Shown: piece after piece, positions 48,871-58,037 of the stretch
How the letters are laid out: the number at the start of each line of letters is the position of its first letter
How positions within the stretch are numbered: the stretch's first letter is position 1
Source of the DNA: Aestuariibius insulae
GTDB lineage: Bacteria; Pseudomonadota; Alphaproteobacteria; Rhodobacterales; Rhodobacteraceae
Length of the DNA stretch: 64,000 nucleotides
Reading direction: 5' to 3'
Assembly: GCF_040783535.2 (NCBI RefSeq)
Contig: NZ_JBFONW020000004.1
Location: 186,001-250,000, forward strand
Program-made: the position numbers and the translations under genes
The notes under the pieces: model-generated
The model's input: only the letters and a program-made list of their open reading frames with translations
Databases searched by the model: none
Told to the model about the DNA's origin: nothing

Positions 48871-50883
48871 TCACCTCCAGAAAGGGGTGCTGGCGAAGAG
48901 GCCCTGGAGTTTGGCGAGGCTGCGGTTGAAGGGGCCGGGGGCCGGAATCTCGGATTCGGCGAGTCGCTGGAGGGCGATCTCGGGCGGGCAGGCCGTGTTC
49001 GTGACCGGGTCGTGATAGCGCGGATAATCGATGAGCGCGGCGTGGATCAGCCCCGTCAGGTCGGGCCGCGCCGTGCGCCGCGGGCAGGGCGGACCGAGGT
49101 CGGTCGTCAGGCCCCAGCCAGCATAGAAGGGCGTGCCGTAGCAGGTGACTTTGATCCCGCGCAGCAGCGCTTCGAAGCCGAGGAGGGAGGTCATGGTGTG
49201 GACGTCGTGGACGTGATCGAGCAGGTCCATCGGGCTGGTATCGCGGGTGACGATATCGGCCAGATCGGATGCGTCGAGATCGCCGCTGCGCAGGCCCGCT
49301 TCGACATCGGGATGGGGCTTGTAGATGAGGATCGCGTCCGGATTGGCAGCGCGGGCCGCCTCGAGAAGGGCGCGGTTGGTGCGGATCGCGCCGGTGCCTT
49401 TGAGGATCGAGGCGTCGTCCTCGACCTGACCGGGCACGAGAATACGGTGGCCCTCGGGCAGGTTCGGGAGCGGCTGGCCCGCGAGGTTGTATTTACTCAG
49501 ACGGGCGGCGATGAGGCTGTGTTTCAGGCGGTTCGCGCGGGCGCGGGCGGTGTCGTTCAGGGCCTCGCTGGCGGCGATGAGCCTCTCGAGGCGGCTTTCC
49601 TGCGAGGGATCGTAGTAGATGCCCAGATCGTCGAAGGCGAGGGAGAGAGGCGGGATCAACTCGGCCCCGAGGCCGCGGGAGCGGATGAAGCCGTCCTCGA
49701 CCCGGATGGCGCCGACGGTCTCAAGTTCGGGCGTGGTTTTGCCGGCCCAGCTGATAAGGCGTTGGGGCGGATCGGCCATGGCGATGGCGCGGCCGGGATC
49801 GTCGGTGAAGCGCACCTTGCCGGTGTGAAGGAAGCGGCGGATGGGCGCGCGTTTCCACAGGCGGATGCCGTGGGCGATGGTGCCGTGATGATCCTCGCGC
49901 CAGGCGCGCGACTGCGCCTCGAGCGTGGCCAGCGTTTGGTCGAGGGTCGCGAGGCGGTCGCCGTAAGGGTCGTACCATTTGGGATAGAGGATCATCGCGC
50001 CTGCAAAAAGCTGCGCGCGCGTCAGGTTCCGCTTGCGGCGGGACAGGCGGTCGAGCGGGAGGCGGTCGTCGGTGAGGCCCCATCCGGCATAGAACGGCTG
50101 GCCAAAAGTGACGGGGCGGTGGCCTGCGAGGATCGCCTCGAACCCCATTTGCGAGGAGACAGTGTAGGTCGCGATCGCGCCTTCCAGAAGGACCTGCGGG
50201 GCGAAGGGGGCATCGATGAGCTTGACCCGGTCGCTTTCGTCGGAAGAGTCGAAATAGCCCTGCCGGTGGCCCGCGACAGTTTCAGGGTGGGTTTTGATCA
50301 GGATGCGGGCGCCGGGATAATCGTCCTGCGCGTAAAAGAGCATCTCGCGGAAGGTGTTGGCATCGGCGCGGCTGCCTGCGACGGAGGCGTCCCCGCGTGT
50401 CTGGTCGATCACGAGGACATAGCCGGGATCGGGCGGCGTGAGCGTCAGGTCGTGGCTGTTGTATTTCGACAGGCGCCCGGCGGTCATCCACGCCATGCCC
50501 GCCCGCGCCGTATCGAGGATTGAGGTGTCATCGAGGGGATTGTCGTTCAGGAGGGTTTCGAGATCGGAGGGATGTTCAGCCTCGAAATGGACGCCTTTGG
50601 TGTCGAGATGGAGGCCCAACGGGGCGTCTCCGTCGCGGCCGGTGCGGACGGAGCGCAGGAAGGCGTCTTCCACCCGAAGGATGGGATTGCCGGTGAGCTC
50701 GGCGACTTTCTCGCCGCGCGGGGAGGTGGGGCTTTTCCCCCAGACGCCGATCCAGTCGCCTTCGGAAGGTTTGCCGAGGCGCACATCCCAGCCCGAGAGG
50801 GACAGGATGCGCCGGATGCGCGATTGCGTGAGAAACCCGCCATTATAGACGTAGAGCCGCCGTGGCCCGGCGGCGTCGGTCAC
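48871..50883 (-). CDS. KpsC-like capsule polysaccharide biosynthesis protein
   Basis: 670 residues that divide into two similar halves (about 1-330 and 340-670). Each contains the series SKYN, PDPGYVLVIDQ or EGHRILVPGQ, KPHP/KTHP and GFEALL-TCYGTPFYAGWGL. This is the layout of KpsC, the double-domain Kdo transferase that builds the poly-Kdo linker of capsules. Convergent with ribD, it forms a leftward group with the two genes upstream. The frame on the opposite strand is a shadow. Confidence 0.87.
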   Translation of the reverse strand: MTDAAGPRRLYVYNGGFLTQSRIRRILSLSGWDVRLGKPSEGDWIGVWGKSPTSPRGEKVAELTGNPILRVEDAFLRSVRTGRDGDAPLGLHLDTKGVHFEAEHPSDLETLLNDNPLDDTSILDTARAGMAWMTAGRLSKYNSHDLTLTPPDPGYVLVIDQTRGDASVAGSRADANTFREMLFYAQDDYPGARILIKTHPETVAGHRQGYFDSSDESDRVKLIDAPFAPQVLLEGAIATYTVSSQMGFEAILAGHRPVTFGQPFYAGWGLTDDRLPLDRLSRRKRNLTRAQLFAGAMILYPKWYDPYGDRLATLDQTLATLEAQSRAWREDHHGTIAHGIRLWKRAPIRRFLHTGKVRFTDDPGRAIAMADPPQRLISWAGKTTPELETVGAIRVEDGFIRSRGLGAELIPPLSLAFDDLGIYYDPSQESRLERLIAASEALNDTARARANRLKHSLIAARLSKYNLAGQPLPNLPEGHRILVPGQVEDDASILKGTGAIRTNRALLEAARAANPDAILIYKPHPDVEAGLRSGDLDASDLADIVTRDTSPMDLLDHVHDVHTMTSLLGFEALLRGIKVTCYGTPFYAGWGLTTDLGPPCPRRTARPDLTGLIHAALIDYPRYHDPVTNTACPPEIALQRLAESEIPAPGPFNRSLAKLQGLFASTPFWR

Positions 50884-50887
50884 GCGG

Positions 50888-52030
50888 TCAGCCGCCCAGA
50901 CCGGTCGCGGTCTGGTTCACGGTGCGCACGGCGCCAAGCGATCCGGTCAGCGCGGCCACGCCCTTGTTGAACTGGGTGTAGGGCGCTTCGGTCACGTAGA
51001 TGGTATCGCCGTCGCGAATGTCGAAGCCGCGGGCATGGAAAAGGCCCATCGGTTCGGTCAGATCAATGATGTAGACGACCCGCTGATCGCTGGGCAGATC
51101 CGCGCCGACGAGGCGTTCGGCGATGGATTCATGCTCGCGTCTGAGGATGAAGACCCCCGTCGGGTTCGCGATGGAGGAGGACAGACCGCCGACCTGCGCC
51201 AGCGCCTCGAGTGCGGAGATCGTCTGTTTTTCGAAGGGAACGAGCGTCTGCTGCCCGGTTGCGCCTAGGGCGGTGTAGTTGCGGGTGTCCTGCTCGACGA
51301 TGATCTGGTCGCCGTTGCGCAGAGCGATGTTGTTGCCGGGCTGGCTGTAGAGATCCTCGAACCAGATCGAGCCGCGTTCGCCATTACGCAAAAGGGTCAC
51401 GCGTGTGATTTCGGGTTCAACCACGGTGCCGCCCGCGCGGGCGAGCATGCCCGAGAGCGTTCGCGTGGGCCGCTCGATCGGGTAGACGCCTTGCGCCGTG
51501 ACGGCGCCTACGACGGACACGGCGGCGCCGTCACCGGCGACGCGGCGCACCTCGACCTGCGGGTCGGGCGTCTGTTCTCCGAGTTGGTTGGTGATGACCT
51601 GCCGAACGGCCTCGGGCGTGTTGCCTGCCGCTCGGATTCGGCCCGCATAGGGCACGAAGATAAAGCCTGATCCGTCGACCTGCACCTCATTGAGGATTGC
51701 CGCGTTCTGCCCTGGCGCTGCCAGAAGACCGTCATCGACGTTTTCGTAGATCGTCAGGCCCAGTACGTCGCCTGCGCGAATCGTATCGGAGCCGACGACG
51801 GCGGCATTCCGGAACGAGGCAGGAAAACCGAGCGTCTGATCGACGGACGCGATGGCATTCACGTTGTCATTGACGGCGACAACATAGGCCTGCCCGCCCT
51901 CAACAACGGACGCGTCAAGCAGTTCGGCCTTGGTCGGACCAGAACGCGGCAGTCCGCAGGCGGACAAAGAGAGAATGGCGGCGGTACAAGCTGCGACTTT
52001 CGTCAGACGCGTGCAATCGGTCACGGACAT
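50888..52030 (-). CDS. polysaccharide export outer-membrane lipoprotein (Wza/KpsD-like)
   Basis: About 380 residues. A lipobox follows the hydrophobic stretch (AILSLSACGLPRSGP). The mature part opens the poly-export domain (IRAGDVLGLTIYE and GSGFIFVPYAGRI) and continues with SLBB-like repeats (VVGAVTAQGVYPIERPT, GNNIALRNGDQIIVEQD). It should form part of an outer membrane export channel for polysaccharide. ATG 52030 has AAGGAG too close. A GTG at 52024 has better spacing and gives the same signal peptide. It starts 100 bases after the kpsS-like gene and ends 4 bases before the KpsC-like start. Confidence 0.85.
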   Translation of the reverse strand: MSVTDCTRLTKVAACTAAILSLSACGLPRSGPTKAELLDASVVEGGQAYVVAVNDNVNAIASVDQTLGFPASFRNAAVVGSDTIRAGDVLGLTIYENVDDGLLAAPGQNAAILNEVQVDGSGFIFVPYAGRIRAAGNTPEAVRQVITNQLGEQTPDPQVEVRRVAGDGAAVSVVGAVTAQGVYPIERPTRTLSGMLARAGGTVVEPEITRVTLLRNGERGSIWFEDLYSQPGNNIALRNGDQIIVEQDTRNYTALGATGQQTLVPFEKQTISALEALAQVGGLSSSIANPTGVFILRREHESIAERLVGADLPSDQRVVYIIDLTEPMGLFHARGFDIRDGDTIYVTEAPYTQFNKGVAALTGSLGAVRTVNQTATGLGG

Positions 52031-52130
52031 ATCTCCTTCATGCGGGCAGGTCTTCGGCCCGGCGATTGCGCCGTTTGTCGCAAAGATTTCGGGAAAGCGC
52101 AGGTCAATTCGGCAAAAAGATGGCGAAAGT

Positions 52131-53411
52131 TCAAGGAACAACGCGCAACTGTTGCCGTGGCGCAGCGGTCCCGGCAGCAAGCGCGTCATAGGGATCTTCG
52201 GGTTGCAGCATCATGTCGACCACTTGGCGCAAAAGCGGTCTGCGGCTACGCGCGGCGTAGAATCCGCCGGGAACCTGGCTCGTCTCCAGCAAGAACAGGC
52301 GATAATCCGTATAGGCGCTTCGGTCTGGACGCTTGGGCTGGGCAAAGAAGTCAGCCAGCGGTTGCTCGGAGACGAACTCCGGCTTGTCGTATACGGCATC
52401 GCCGAAGACCTTTAGTGAAATTCCGCGCCGAAGCACCTGCTGGGCGGCGGTGGAATTTACAGTAACGGCGGATCGCGCATTGTTGAGCAGCCCTGCGAGC
52501 TTGCCGCCTCTAACATAATGCACGCGGCCCGTCACACCCTGTTCGGCGGCAATGCGGGCGATGAGCTTGCTATGCGGGCTGCGCCCCGTCTCAAGGGGAT
52601 GGGCCTTGAACACAAGATGGTGATGGCGCGGCGCTCCCGCCGAGAAGCCTTCGATGACAACTTGTAGAAACTCCTCCATCCGGGTGAAGCGGGAATGGGC
52701 GAGAAAGCTGGCATCGTGCTCAAGCTGCATCAGAACAAGGTGAAAAGGGTGGCCCGAGCGATTAATTCGCGCCGTCGAGAGGGCCCGGCCCAGCGCGTGA
52801 AAGGGCATCAAAAGAAGACGGCGCCCATAAAGCACGACCTCCGCGCTCACGGGCAATTCTCGGTGGCGCTGGAAATTCGCGTAAGCGCCGTTCCAGAAGA
52901 GAACGAAGGTGTGGTAAAGCGCGCCGTAGAAGATATGCTGGCGCATATCGCCCCAACTGGCCGGAGCCGGCGGATCATCGGGGTCGGCCTTTTCCAGCGC
53001 CCTGCGCATATCGGTGACGGACATGTCCATCAGACGCGAATAACCGTTGGTCCCGCCACGCTCGTATGTGACCCAGAACGGACGGAGATATCCTTCTTCA
53101 AAGACGTGGATCGTCAGCCCGCGATCCCGGGCCTGCTCGATTGCCTGAGCGTGGATCGGACGCACGTCGCCGTAAAGGACGATATCGGTGATCTCGCGCT
53201 CGTCCACGATCTTGTCAAAGCGCTCGGGCCAAGCCTCGGCGCGGTCCTTAAAGGCGATATAGCTTGCAGCGTCATGCCAGAAAGCGCGGTCGCCTGCGTT
53301 AAAGCCGACGCGCGTCACCTGAGCCCCCGCCGCGCGCAGCATGCAGGACAGACGCCAGAAGAAAGGGCCGTGAGGGCCTTGAAGAAAAAGGAACTTTCGC
53401 TCGCTTTGCAT
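52131..53411 (-). CDS. KpsS-like capsule biosynthesis protein
   Basis: 426 residues from an ATG (MQSERKFLFLQGPHGPFFWRLS). FLQGPHGPFF at the start, EEGYLRPFWVTYE near the middle, HHLVFKAHPLETGRSPH, and VTVNSTAAQQVLRRG are characteristic of KpsS, a Kdo transferase that begins the capsule linker. It is the first of three leftward capsule genes with KpsD-like and KpsC-like products. The upstream gap to ribE is 142 bases, so divergent promoters lie there. No flippase or ABC exporter gene for the capsule is in the window. Confidence 0.87.
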   Translation of the reverse strand: MQSERKFLFLQGPHGPFFWRLSCMLRAAGAQVTRVGFNAGDRAFWHDAASYIAFKDRAEAWPERFDKIVDEREITDIVLYGDVRPIHAQAIEQARDRGLTIHVFEEGYLRPFWVTYERGGTNGYSRLMDMSVTDMRRALEKADPDDPPAPASWGDMRQHIFYGALYHTFVLFWNGAYANFQRHRELPVSAEVVLYGRRLLLMPFHALGRALSTARINRSGHPFHLVLMQLEHDASFLAHSRFTRMEEFLQVVIEGFSAGAPRHHHLVFKAHPLETGRSPHSKLIARIAAEQGVTGRVHYVRGGKLAGLLNNARSAVTVNSTAAQQVLRRGISLKVFGDAVYDKPEFVSEQPLADFFAQPKRPDRSAYTDYRLFLLETSQVPGGFYAARSRRPLLRQVVDMMLQPEDPYDALAAGTAAPRQQLRVVP

Positions 53412-53553
53412 GAATGTGACGGGCCTAACTAACGCGGATATTGCGAGGTGACTTTGACTGCTTAACCTTAATTTTCCCTATCGCAAAAGAGGATCGCTTG
53501 CTCCTCGGCGAGCCGCGGCCTACCAAAGGGGCGGATCGGCGGAGGATGGCCAC

Positions 53554-54147
53554 ATGTTTACCGGGATCGTGACGGATATCGGCGAGGTCCGAGACGTGAC
53601 GCGTCAAGGCGATCTCAGGGCGCGGATCGGCACTAGCTACGAGATGGGATCCGTTGATCTGGGCGCCTCGATTGCCTGTGACGGCGTCTGCCTGACGGTC
53701 GTGGCCAAGGGCGACGACTGGTTTGATGTCGATATCAGCGCCGAGACGGTCGAAAAGACAAATATCGCCGAAAGCAACTGGGCGCCGGGTAAGCGCATCA
53801 ACCTCGAACCCGCGCTTCGGGTAGGGGACGAGCTCGGCGGGCATATAGTCTCGGGCCATGTAGATGGCGTGGCTGAGATCATCGCGATGACGGATGAGGG
53901 GGCGAGCACGCGGGTGACGCTGCGCGCGCCGGAGGCTCTGGCGCGGTTCATTGCGCCCAAGGGGTCGGTCGCGCTCAACGGCACGTCGCTAACCGTGAAC
54001 AAGGTGGAGGGTGCGGAGTTCGGCATCAACTTCATCCCGCATACCAAAGAGGCCACGACCTGGGGCGATGCGGCGGTCGGGGATGCAGTCAACCTCGAGA
54101 TAGACACGCTCGCGCGTTATGTGGCGCGTCTGGCAGAGGTCGCATGA
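53554..54147 (+). CDS. ribE: riboflavin synthase alpha subunit
   Basis: 197 residues, beginning MFTGIVTDIGEV, the standard N-terminus. Two homologous lumazine-binding halves (about 1-97 and 98-190) are visible, with GSIACDGVCLTV-type and GSVALNGTSLTV segments. The enzyme dismutates two lumazine molecules into riboflavin. It should follow ribD, but three capsule genes sit between. The next gene overlaps by 4 bases. I see no FMN riboswitch in the 142-base upstream gap. Confidence 0.95.
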   Translation: MFTGIVTDIGEVRDVTRQGDLRARIGTSYEMGSVDLGASIACDGVCLTVVAKGDDWFDVDISAETVEKTNIAESNWAPGKRINLEPALRVGDELGGHIVSGHVDGVAEIIAMTDEGASTRVTLRAPEALARFIAPKGSVALNGTSLTVNKVEGAEFGINFIPHTKEATTWGDAAVGDAVNLEIDTLARYVARLAEVA

Positions 54148-54695
54148 ACGCAGGGATCGGCCATAACAATGGCCCTTCCATGGAGGATGGCCGAGCCTGG
54201 CGACGGCATGTCTGGACGCGCGCCAGGGCCGATCTTCTACCGAAGCTGCCGTTGGAGGTTGTTCGGGTGCGGGTCCGCCGCGCGAAGGAGCTGGGCCTGC
54301 CCTACAAGACCTATGCCGGCGTTCGAGCCAGCACGGGGCGCGATGTAATCGGTTTCCTCTTTTCCAGCAATGCGCTGCGGCTCCTGCGCGCCGGGGATGT
54401 CCTGCCCGCGAGCCGGGCGGCAAAGCTTGTGGCGCTCACCGGATGCGACAAGCTGGCGGTGGTGCAGCCGGGCTTTCCGCTGGGCGAGGTGCCGATCCCG
54501 CCTTTGGATGACAGGATCGCCGCACCGCTCTTCACGCATAGCTGGCCTGGTATGCGCGTCACCCTCGCAGCGCCCCTGCGCGCGCGGGGTCTTCCGGCGG
54601 ATGGCGTTCTGGTCATTGGCGAAACCGCGATCGAGCGGGACTGGGCCGAAGCGGCCCGAACCGCCGGGTTCATTCAGGCAGACCGCTTCTTTTAG
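54144..54695 (+). CDS. conserved protein of unknown function, coupled to ribE
   Basis: 183 residues from an ATG overlapping the ribE stop by 4 bases. The N-terminal NAGIGHNNGPSMEDGRAWRR and the RARADLLPKLPLEVVRVRVRRAKELGLPYKTYAGVR region are the most conserved-looking parts, and there is no signal peptide or membrane helix. I recognise its type as present downstream of ribE in related bacteria but cannot name a domain. A role linked to flavin metabolism is possible only from position. Confidence 0.65.
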   Translation: MNAGIGHNNGPSMEDGRAWRRHVWTRARADLLPKLPLEVVRVRVRRAKELGLPYKTYAGVRASTGRDVIGFLFSSNALRLLRAGDVLPASRAAKLVALTGCDKLAVVQPGFPLGEVPIPPLDDRIAAPLFTHSWPGMRVTLAAPLRARGLPADGVLVIGETAIERDWAEAARTAGFIQADRFF

Positions 54696-55065
54696 GGTGC
54701 GGCTCCCTCTTCATCTTGTCACAAATATGCAAATCCGCTGGTGGGGGGCGGCACAAGGCCTTGACCGTCATGCGCCACAGTCAATGCCGGACGGCCCGAA
54801 ACATGTCGTGGCGCGCAAGCGCCTCCGTGTCGCAACACTCGATCACACCTTGCCCCGGGGGCCACGGCCCCCTAACTAAGAGAGCGGCGGGTTCTGCCCT
54901 TCTCGTGCTCGGTCAAATTCCGGTGGCCTTAAGCAATTCCGAGGGAGCTGGCTCTGATCGGATCCTGGTCCGGTTATCTGGCGCCCACCTGTACATACAG
55001 GTCCTCGGGAATTTAATGAACCGCACGGTTGCGTGTGGGCCCGCCACATCACGCCCGGGGGCGAC
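54696..55065. other. intergenic region between the ribE unit and the glycosyltransferase gene
   Basis: About 370 bases without a supported gene. A GC-rich hairpin GGGGGC-CACG-GCCCCC (54857-54872) may be a terminator of the ribE unit, though without a T-tract. The sequence past it contains no ORF with recognisable features. Promoter elements are likely near 55000, but none is convincing. Confidence 0.5.
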
Positions 55066-55941
55066 ATGACAAAGGCGCCCGCCATGGCCAAGACCGTTAA
55101 GACGATCAAGACCATCCTACGCGGCAAGACTCCGGCGCAGATGCGTGTTAAAGGGCAGTTTTGGCAGCGCCTAAATCGGTTCGATTCACCCTCCGGCGAT
55201 CCGGTCACACTATTTGCGATGCCACTTGTCTCGCGAAGCCGCTCGGGTGATTGGGGCACGGTCTCGTACAACCTTGCCGCGACGCTCGCATCGATGCGCG
55301 CCCAGACCTCGGGCCGGTGGGAGCTGATCATTTGCGGGCAGGACGAACCGGATGGGATCGAGTTTGACGACCAGGTGCAGTTCCTGCGCTATCCGGGCTC
55401 CGACGCCTTTTTCGACAAGGGTCGCAAGCGGCGCGCCATCATCCACCACGCGGCGAAGATCCGAAAGGATGACGGTTATCTCTTTCAGTTTGATGCCGAT
55501 GACCTTCTGCATCCTGGCGTTGTCGAACATATTCACGCCACCGATAACGGTGCGGGCTATTATGTCGAGCGCGGCTACATGATCGAGGAGCCGGGCGGGC
55601 ATCTTGCCCCGCTCGATCCCGAGCCAGGCCATATCCCCTTCAACCGGATCTGCGGCTCGTCCAACGCGGTCCGGTTCGATTTTCGCCGCTCGCGCGCCAG
55701 TAAGACGGTTCTAAGCGAAATGAAGGCGCATCCCGCTATTCCGGCCCGCATGGCCTACTACGGCCTTGAAATGACCCCGATCCCGTTTCCGGCGGCGCTG
55801 TACCTTGTCGGGCACGGAGAAAACATGGTCGCCCGCAGAGGCACCATCGACAGCAAGCTGTCTTATGCGCAAACTCATCGCATTGAGGACCCAGAGCGGA
55901 TCGCACGGATCCGCGCAGACTTTGGACTGACCGCGCCCTAG
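55066..55941 (+). CDS. glycosyltransferase-like protein
   Basis: 291 residues from the ATG at 55066; a downstream ATG at 55084 is also possible. Indicators of a GT-A fold are SYNLAATLASMRAQTSGRWELIICGQ near residue 75 and the metal site FQFDADDLLHP near residue 150, followed by MIEEPGGHLAPLD. It may be a surface-polysaccharide glycosyltransferase close to the capsule genes, and it resembles the putative rhamnosyl transferase family. The next gene begins 12 bases after its stop, so it may be read together with the coiled-coil membrane protein. Acceptor and donor are unknown. Confidence 0.65.
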   Translation: MTKAPAMAKTVKTIKTILRGKTPAQMRVKGQFWQRLNRFDSPSGDPVTLFAMPLVSRSRSGDWGTVSYNLAATLASMRAQTSGRWELIICGQDEPDGIEFDDQVQFLRYPGSDAFFDKGRKRRAIIHHAAKIRKDDGYLFQFDADDLLHPGVVEHIHATDNGAGYYVERGYMIEEPGGHLAPLDPEPGHIPFNRICGSSNAVRFDFRRSRASKTVLSEMKAHPAIPARMAYYGLEMTPIPFPAALYLVGHGENMVARRGTIDSKLSYAQTHRIEDPERIARIRADFGLTAP

Positions 55942-55953
55942 AAGGAGCGAGAG

Positions 55954-57237
55954 ATGAAAAGTACGCCCTATTCCCGAGAGCTGGAGGCCCATGTCAGTTG
56001 GCTCGACAGCATCACCGGTGCCGCCCTTGGCGTGCTGGCCGTGGCCTCGGGGATCTATACTTATCTGGGTGTCTCGTCCCTTCTCGACGACAATGGCGCG
56101 CTAAGTGTCTTTGCTGCGATTTCCTACTCCGTCGCCGTCTCGGTCGGGATCTTCGTTTTCTGGTCCTACATGATGCGGCTTCTGCCCGCTGTCCGGACGG
56201 CGGGGGCTCGTGTCGGGCTTTTGTGCTCGATGTTGCTTGGCTCGGTCGCGATTGTCGCCATGTCGTCCTGGCTGAACGCCGCGGCTTTGGCGGGGGCGGC
56301 CGCGGTAGAGCAGCATCTCGCCGAGACGATCGGCGACTATCAGGACAGCCTCGAACAGGCGCATACGACCGCTGTCACGGCTCAGGGACTCCAGCGCGAT
56401 GTCTCGCGCGTGCGCCAGAGTTTCCAGGATCTCTCCGAGCAGGAGGCCGAAGGGTCGCTGTCGGGCCTTGCGGGTCGCGGCGCTGTCTTCCGCGTTCTCA
56501 ACCAGAAATCCGCCGAGCTCGCGGCCCTCGAGGCGCAGATCGGGGCGCAGGATCCTCTGATCGAGCAGGCCTTCATCGAAGGCAACGAGATCCTGTCGCG
56601 GATGCGGTCTCTGACCGTCGGGACTGGTGCGGTCGAGGAGCGGTCGGTGGAATTTTCCGAGGAGGCCGTGCGTCTTGCGGGTCTTATCACCCAGCTGCGT
56701 CAACTTTCCGTCGCGCCGCTGGTGGCCCGTGCGGCTGCCGATCTCGATGCCTCCGTAGTTCTGCCGGAGCTTGACGGGCGTACGGATGCGAACCGGGGAG
56801 ATCAGGCCCGCACCATTGACAGCGTCCTCGGTGTGTTGTCGACCCGCGCAGAAAGCCTGCAGGCCGCCGCCGAAGGCGTGATGGCGATGGAGCAGCCAGA
56901 AGAGACGACCTATACGCCGATCTCGACCGCCGATGCGGTAATCCTTTATGCAGGCAACTTCGTGCCGTCCTGGGCCGGGGCCATCGCCATCGATCTTCTG
57001 CCCGCCGTCCTTGTTTTCATTCTTGCGATCACGCAGGCCGCGATTCGTGCGGGCCGCCGCGAGCAGAGCATCGAGGATACGCTGACGCTGACCGAGCTGC
57101 GCGCCGCGCTGAAGGCCGCTCATGACATGGAGGCGATCCACGACCATGAGCGGCCGCGACGGCAAGCCACTCCGCCCGCTGCGGCCGCGCCGGGTGCCAA
57201 TGTCGAGCCGCTGCCCTCGTCCGACCGAAGCGCATGA
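55954..57237 (+). CDS. membrane protein with long central coiled coil, unknown family
   Basis: 427 residues with AAGGAGCGAGAG before the ATG. Three hydrophobic helices near residues 21-43, 50-72 and 86-106 lead to a central part of about 230 residues rich in Ala, Glu, Gln and Leu (ETIGDYQDSLEQAHTTAV, RQSFQDLSEQEAE, LAALEAQIGAQDPLIEQ), likely a periplasmic coiled coil. A fourth helix near 340-364 (AGAIAIDLLPAVLVFILAI) brings a short cytoplasmic tail. The product overlaps the ClpP-like gene by 4 bases, so the pair is translationally coupled. I do not recognise the family. Confidence 0.75.
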   Translation: MKSTPYSRELEAHVSWLDSITGAALGVLAVASGIYTYLGVSSLLDDNGALSVFAAISYSVAVSVGIFVFWSYMMRLLPAVRTAGARVGLLCSMLLGSVAIVAMSSWLNAAALAGAAAVEQHLAETIGDYQDSLEQAHTTAVTAQGLQRDVSRVRQSFQDLSEQEAEGSLSGLAGRGAVFRVLNQKSAELAALEAQIGAQDPLIEQAFIEGNEILSRMRSLTVGTGAVEERSVEFSEEAVRLAGLITQLRQLSVAPLVARAAADLDASVVLPELDGRTDANRGDQARTIDSVLGVLSTRAESLQAAAEGVMAMEQPEETTYTPISTADAVILYAGNFVPSWAGAIAIDLLPAVLVFILAITQAAIRAGRREQSIEDTLTLTELRAALKAAHDMEAIHDHERPRRQATPPAAAAPGANVEPLPSSDRSA

Positions 57238-57968
57238 CGACCACAGCTCCTCCCGTTCAGAAGGCGATCCGCTGGATCCTGGTTTTGCAGGTGGGCGTCG
57301 CGATCCTGATGTTCAGCACCGATCTGCTGGGTCGTTTGCCGTCGATTCTCTCGCCGTCAAAGGCGCCGACCTTCGATCGTCCGACGGCGCCGGGCGATCA
57401 GACCCGCCGCTACGCGCCGCGCCGGATCACGACCGGACCGGATACGAGCCCGCTGCCGCGCCGGCTTGTCTTTGACCGAGAGGGGGATGTTCTGACGCTG
57501 ACCGGCGCGATCGAGCAGGGGGACGCCGCCCGTTTCGATGAAGAGCTGAACCGTGTCGGCACCATCGAGACGATCCGGCTGATGAGTCCGGGGGGGTCGG
57601 TTCTGGATGCGCTCGATATCGGTCGTCGTCTTCGAGACGAGAGGCTGTCGACCGAGATGACCGCCGATGGCGTCTGTCTTTCGGCTTGTCCTTATATCCT
57701 TGCCGCCGGGACGGAGCGGCGGGTTCACATCTCTGCCTCGGTCGGGGTGCATCAGCATTATTTCGGCGAAAGCACCGTTCTGCCCGCCTTCACGGCGGTC
57801 GAGGATATCCAGCGGGGGCAGGGCGAAGTGATGCGGTATCTCGACGAGATGGGGGTCGATCCGCTTGTCATGCAGCATGCGCTGGTGACGCCGCCGGACG
57901 AGATCTACATCCTGACGCCGAATGAGCTTGAGACTTACGGTCTGGCGACGGAGATTGGAGATCGCTGA
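57234..57968 (+). CDS. membrane-anchored ClpP-like protein
   Basis: 244 residues. One N-terminal membrane helix (about 12-32) is followed by a linker and a ClpP/crotonase-type domain: LMSPGGSVLDALDIGRRL, then DGVCLSACPYILAAG with Ser150 in the position of the ClpP nucleophile, and His173 or His175 in VGVHQHYF. It resembles the COG3904 predicted periplasmic proteins. The domain is probably periplasmic, with two cysteines around the serine that could form a disulfide. It is coupled by a 4-base overlap to the coiled-coil membrane protein. Protease activity is inferred and the acid residue is not certain. Confidence 0.75.
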   Translation: MTTTAPPVQKAIRWILVLQVGVAILMFSTDLLGRLPSILSPSKAPTFDRPTAPGDQTRRYAPRRITTGPDTSPLPRRLVFDREGDVLTLTGAIEQGDAARFDEELNRVGTIETIRLMSPGGSVLDALDIGRRLRDERLSTEMTADGVCLSACPYILAAGTERRVHISASVGVHQHYFGESTVLPAFTAVEDIQRGQGEVMRYLDEMGVDPLVMQHALVTPPDEIYILTPNELETYGLATEIGDR

Positions 57969-58037
57969 GGCATCGTCGTGTTCAGGTCGCTGCCAGCGGT
58001 CGCCGGGTAGAACCAGCGGCGTAGATGACGGGATCGC

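Noticed and set aside
48805..50523. Open frame of about 570 codons on the plus strand opposite the KpsC-like gene
   Set aside because: No recognisable motif and composition typical of an antisense frame; the minus-strand product is a clear KpsC-like protein.
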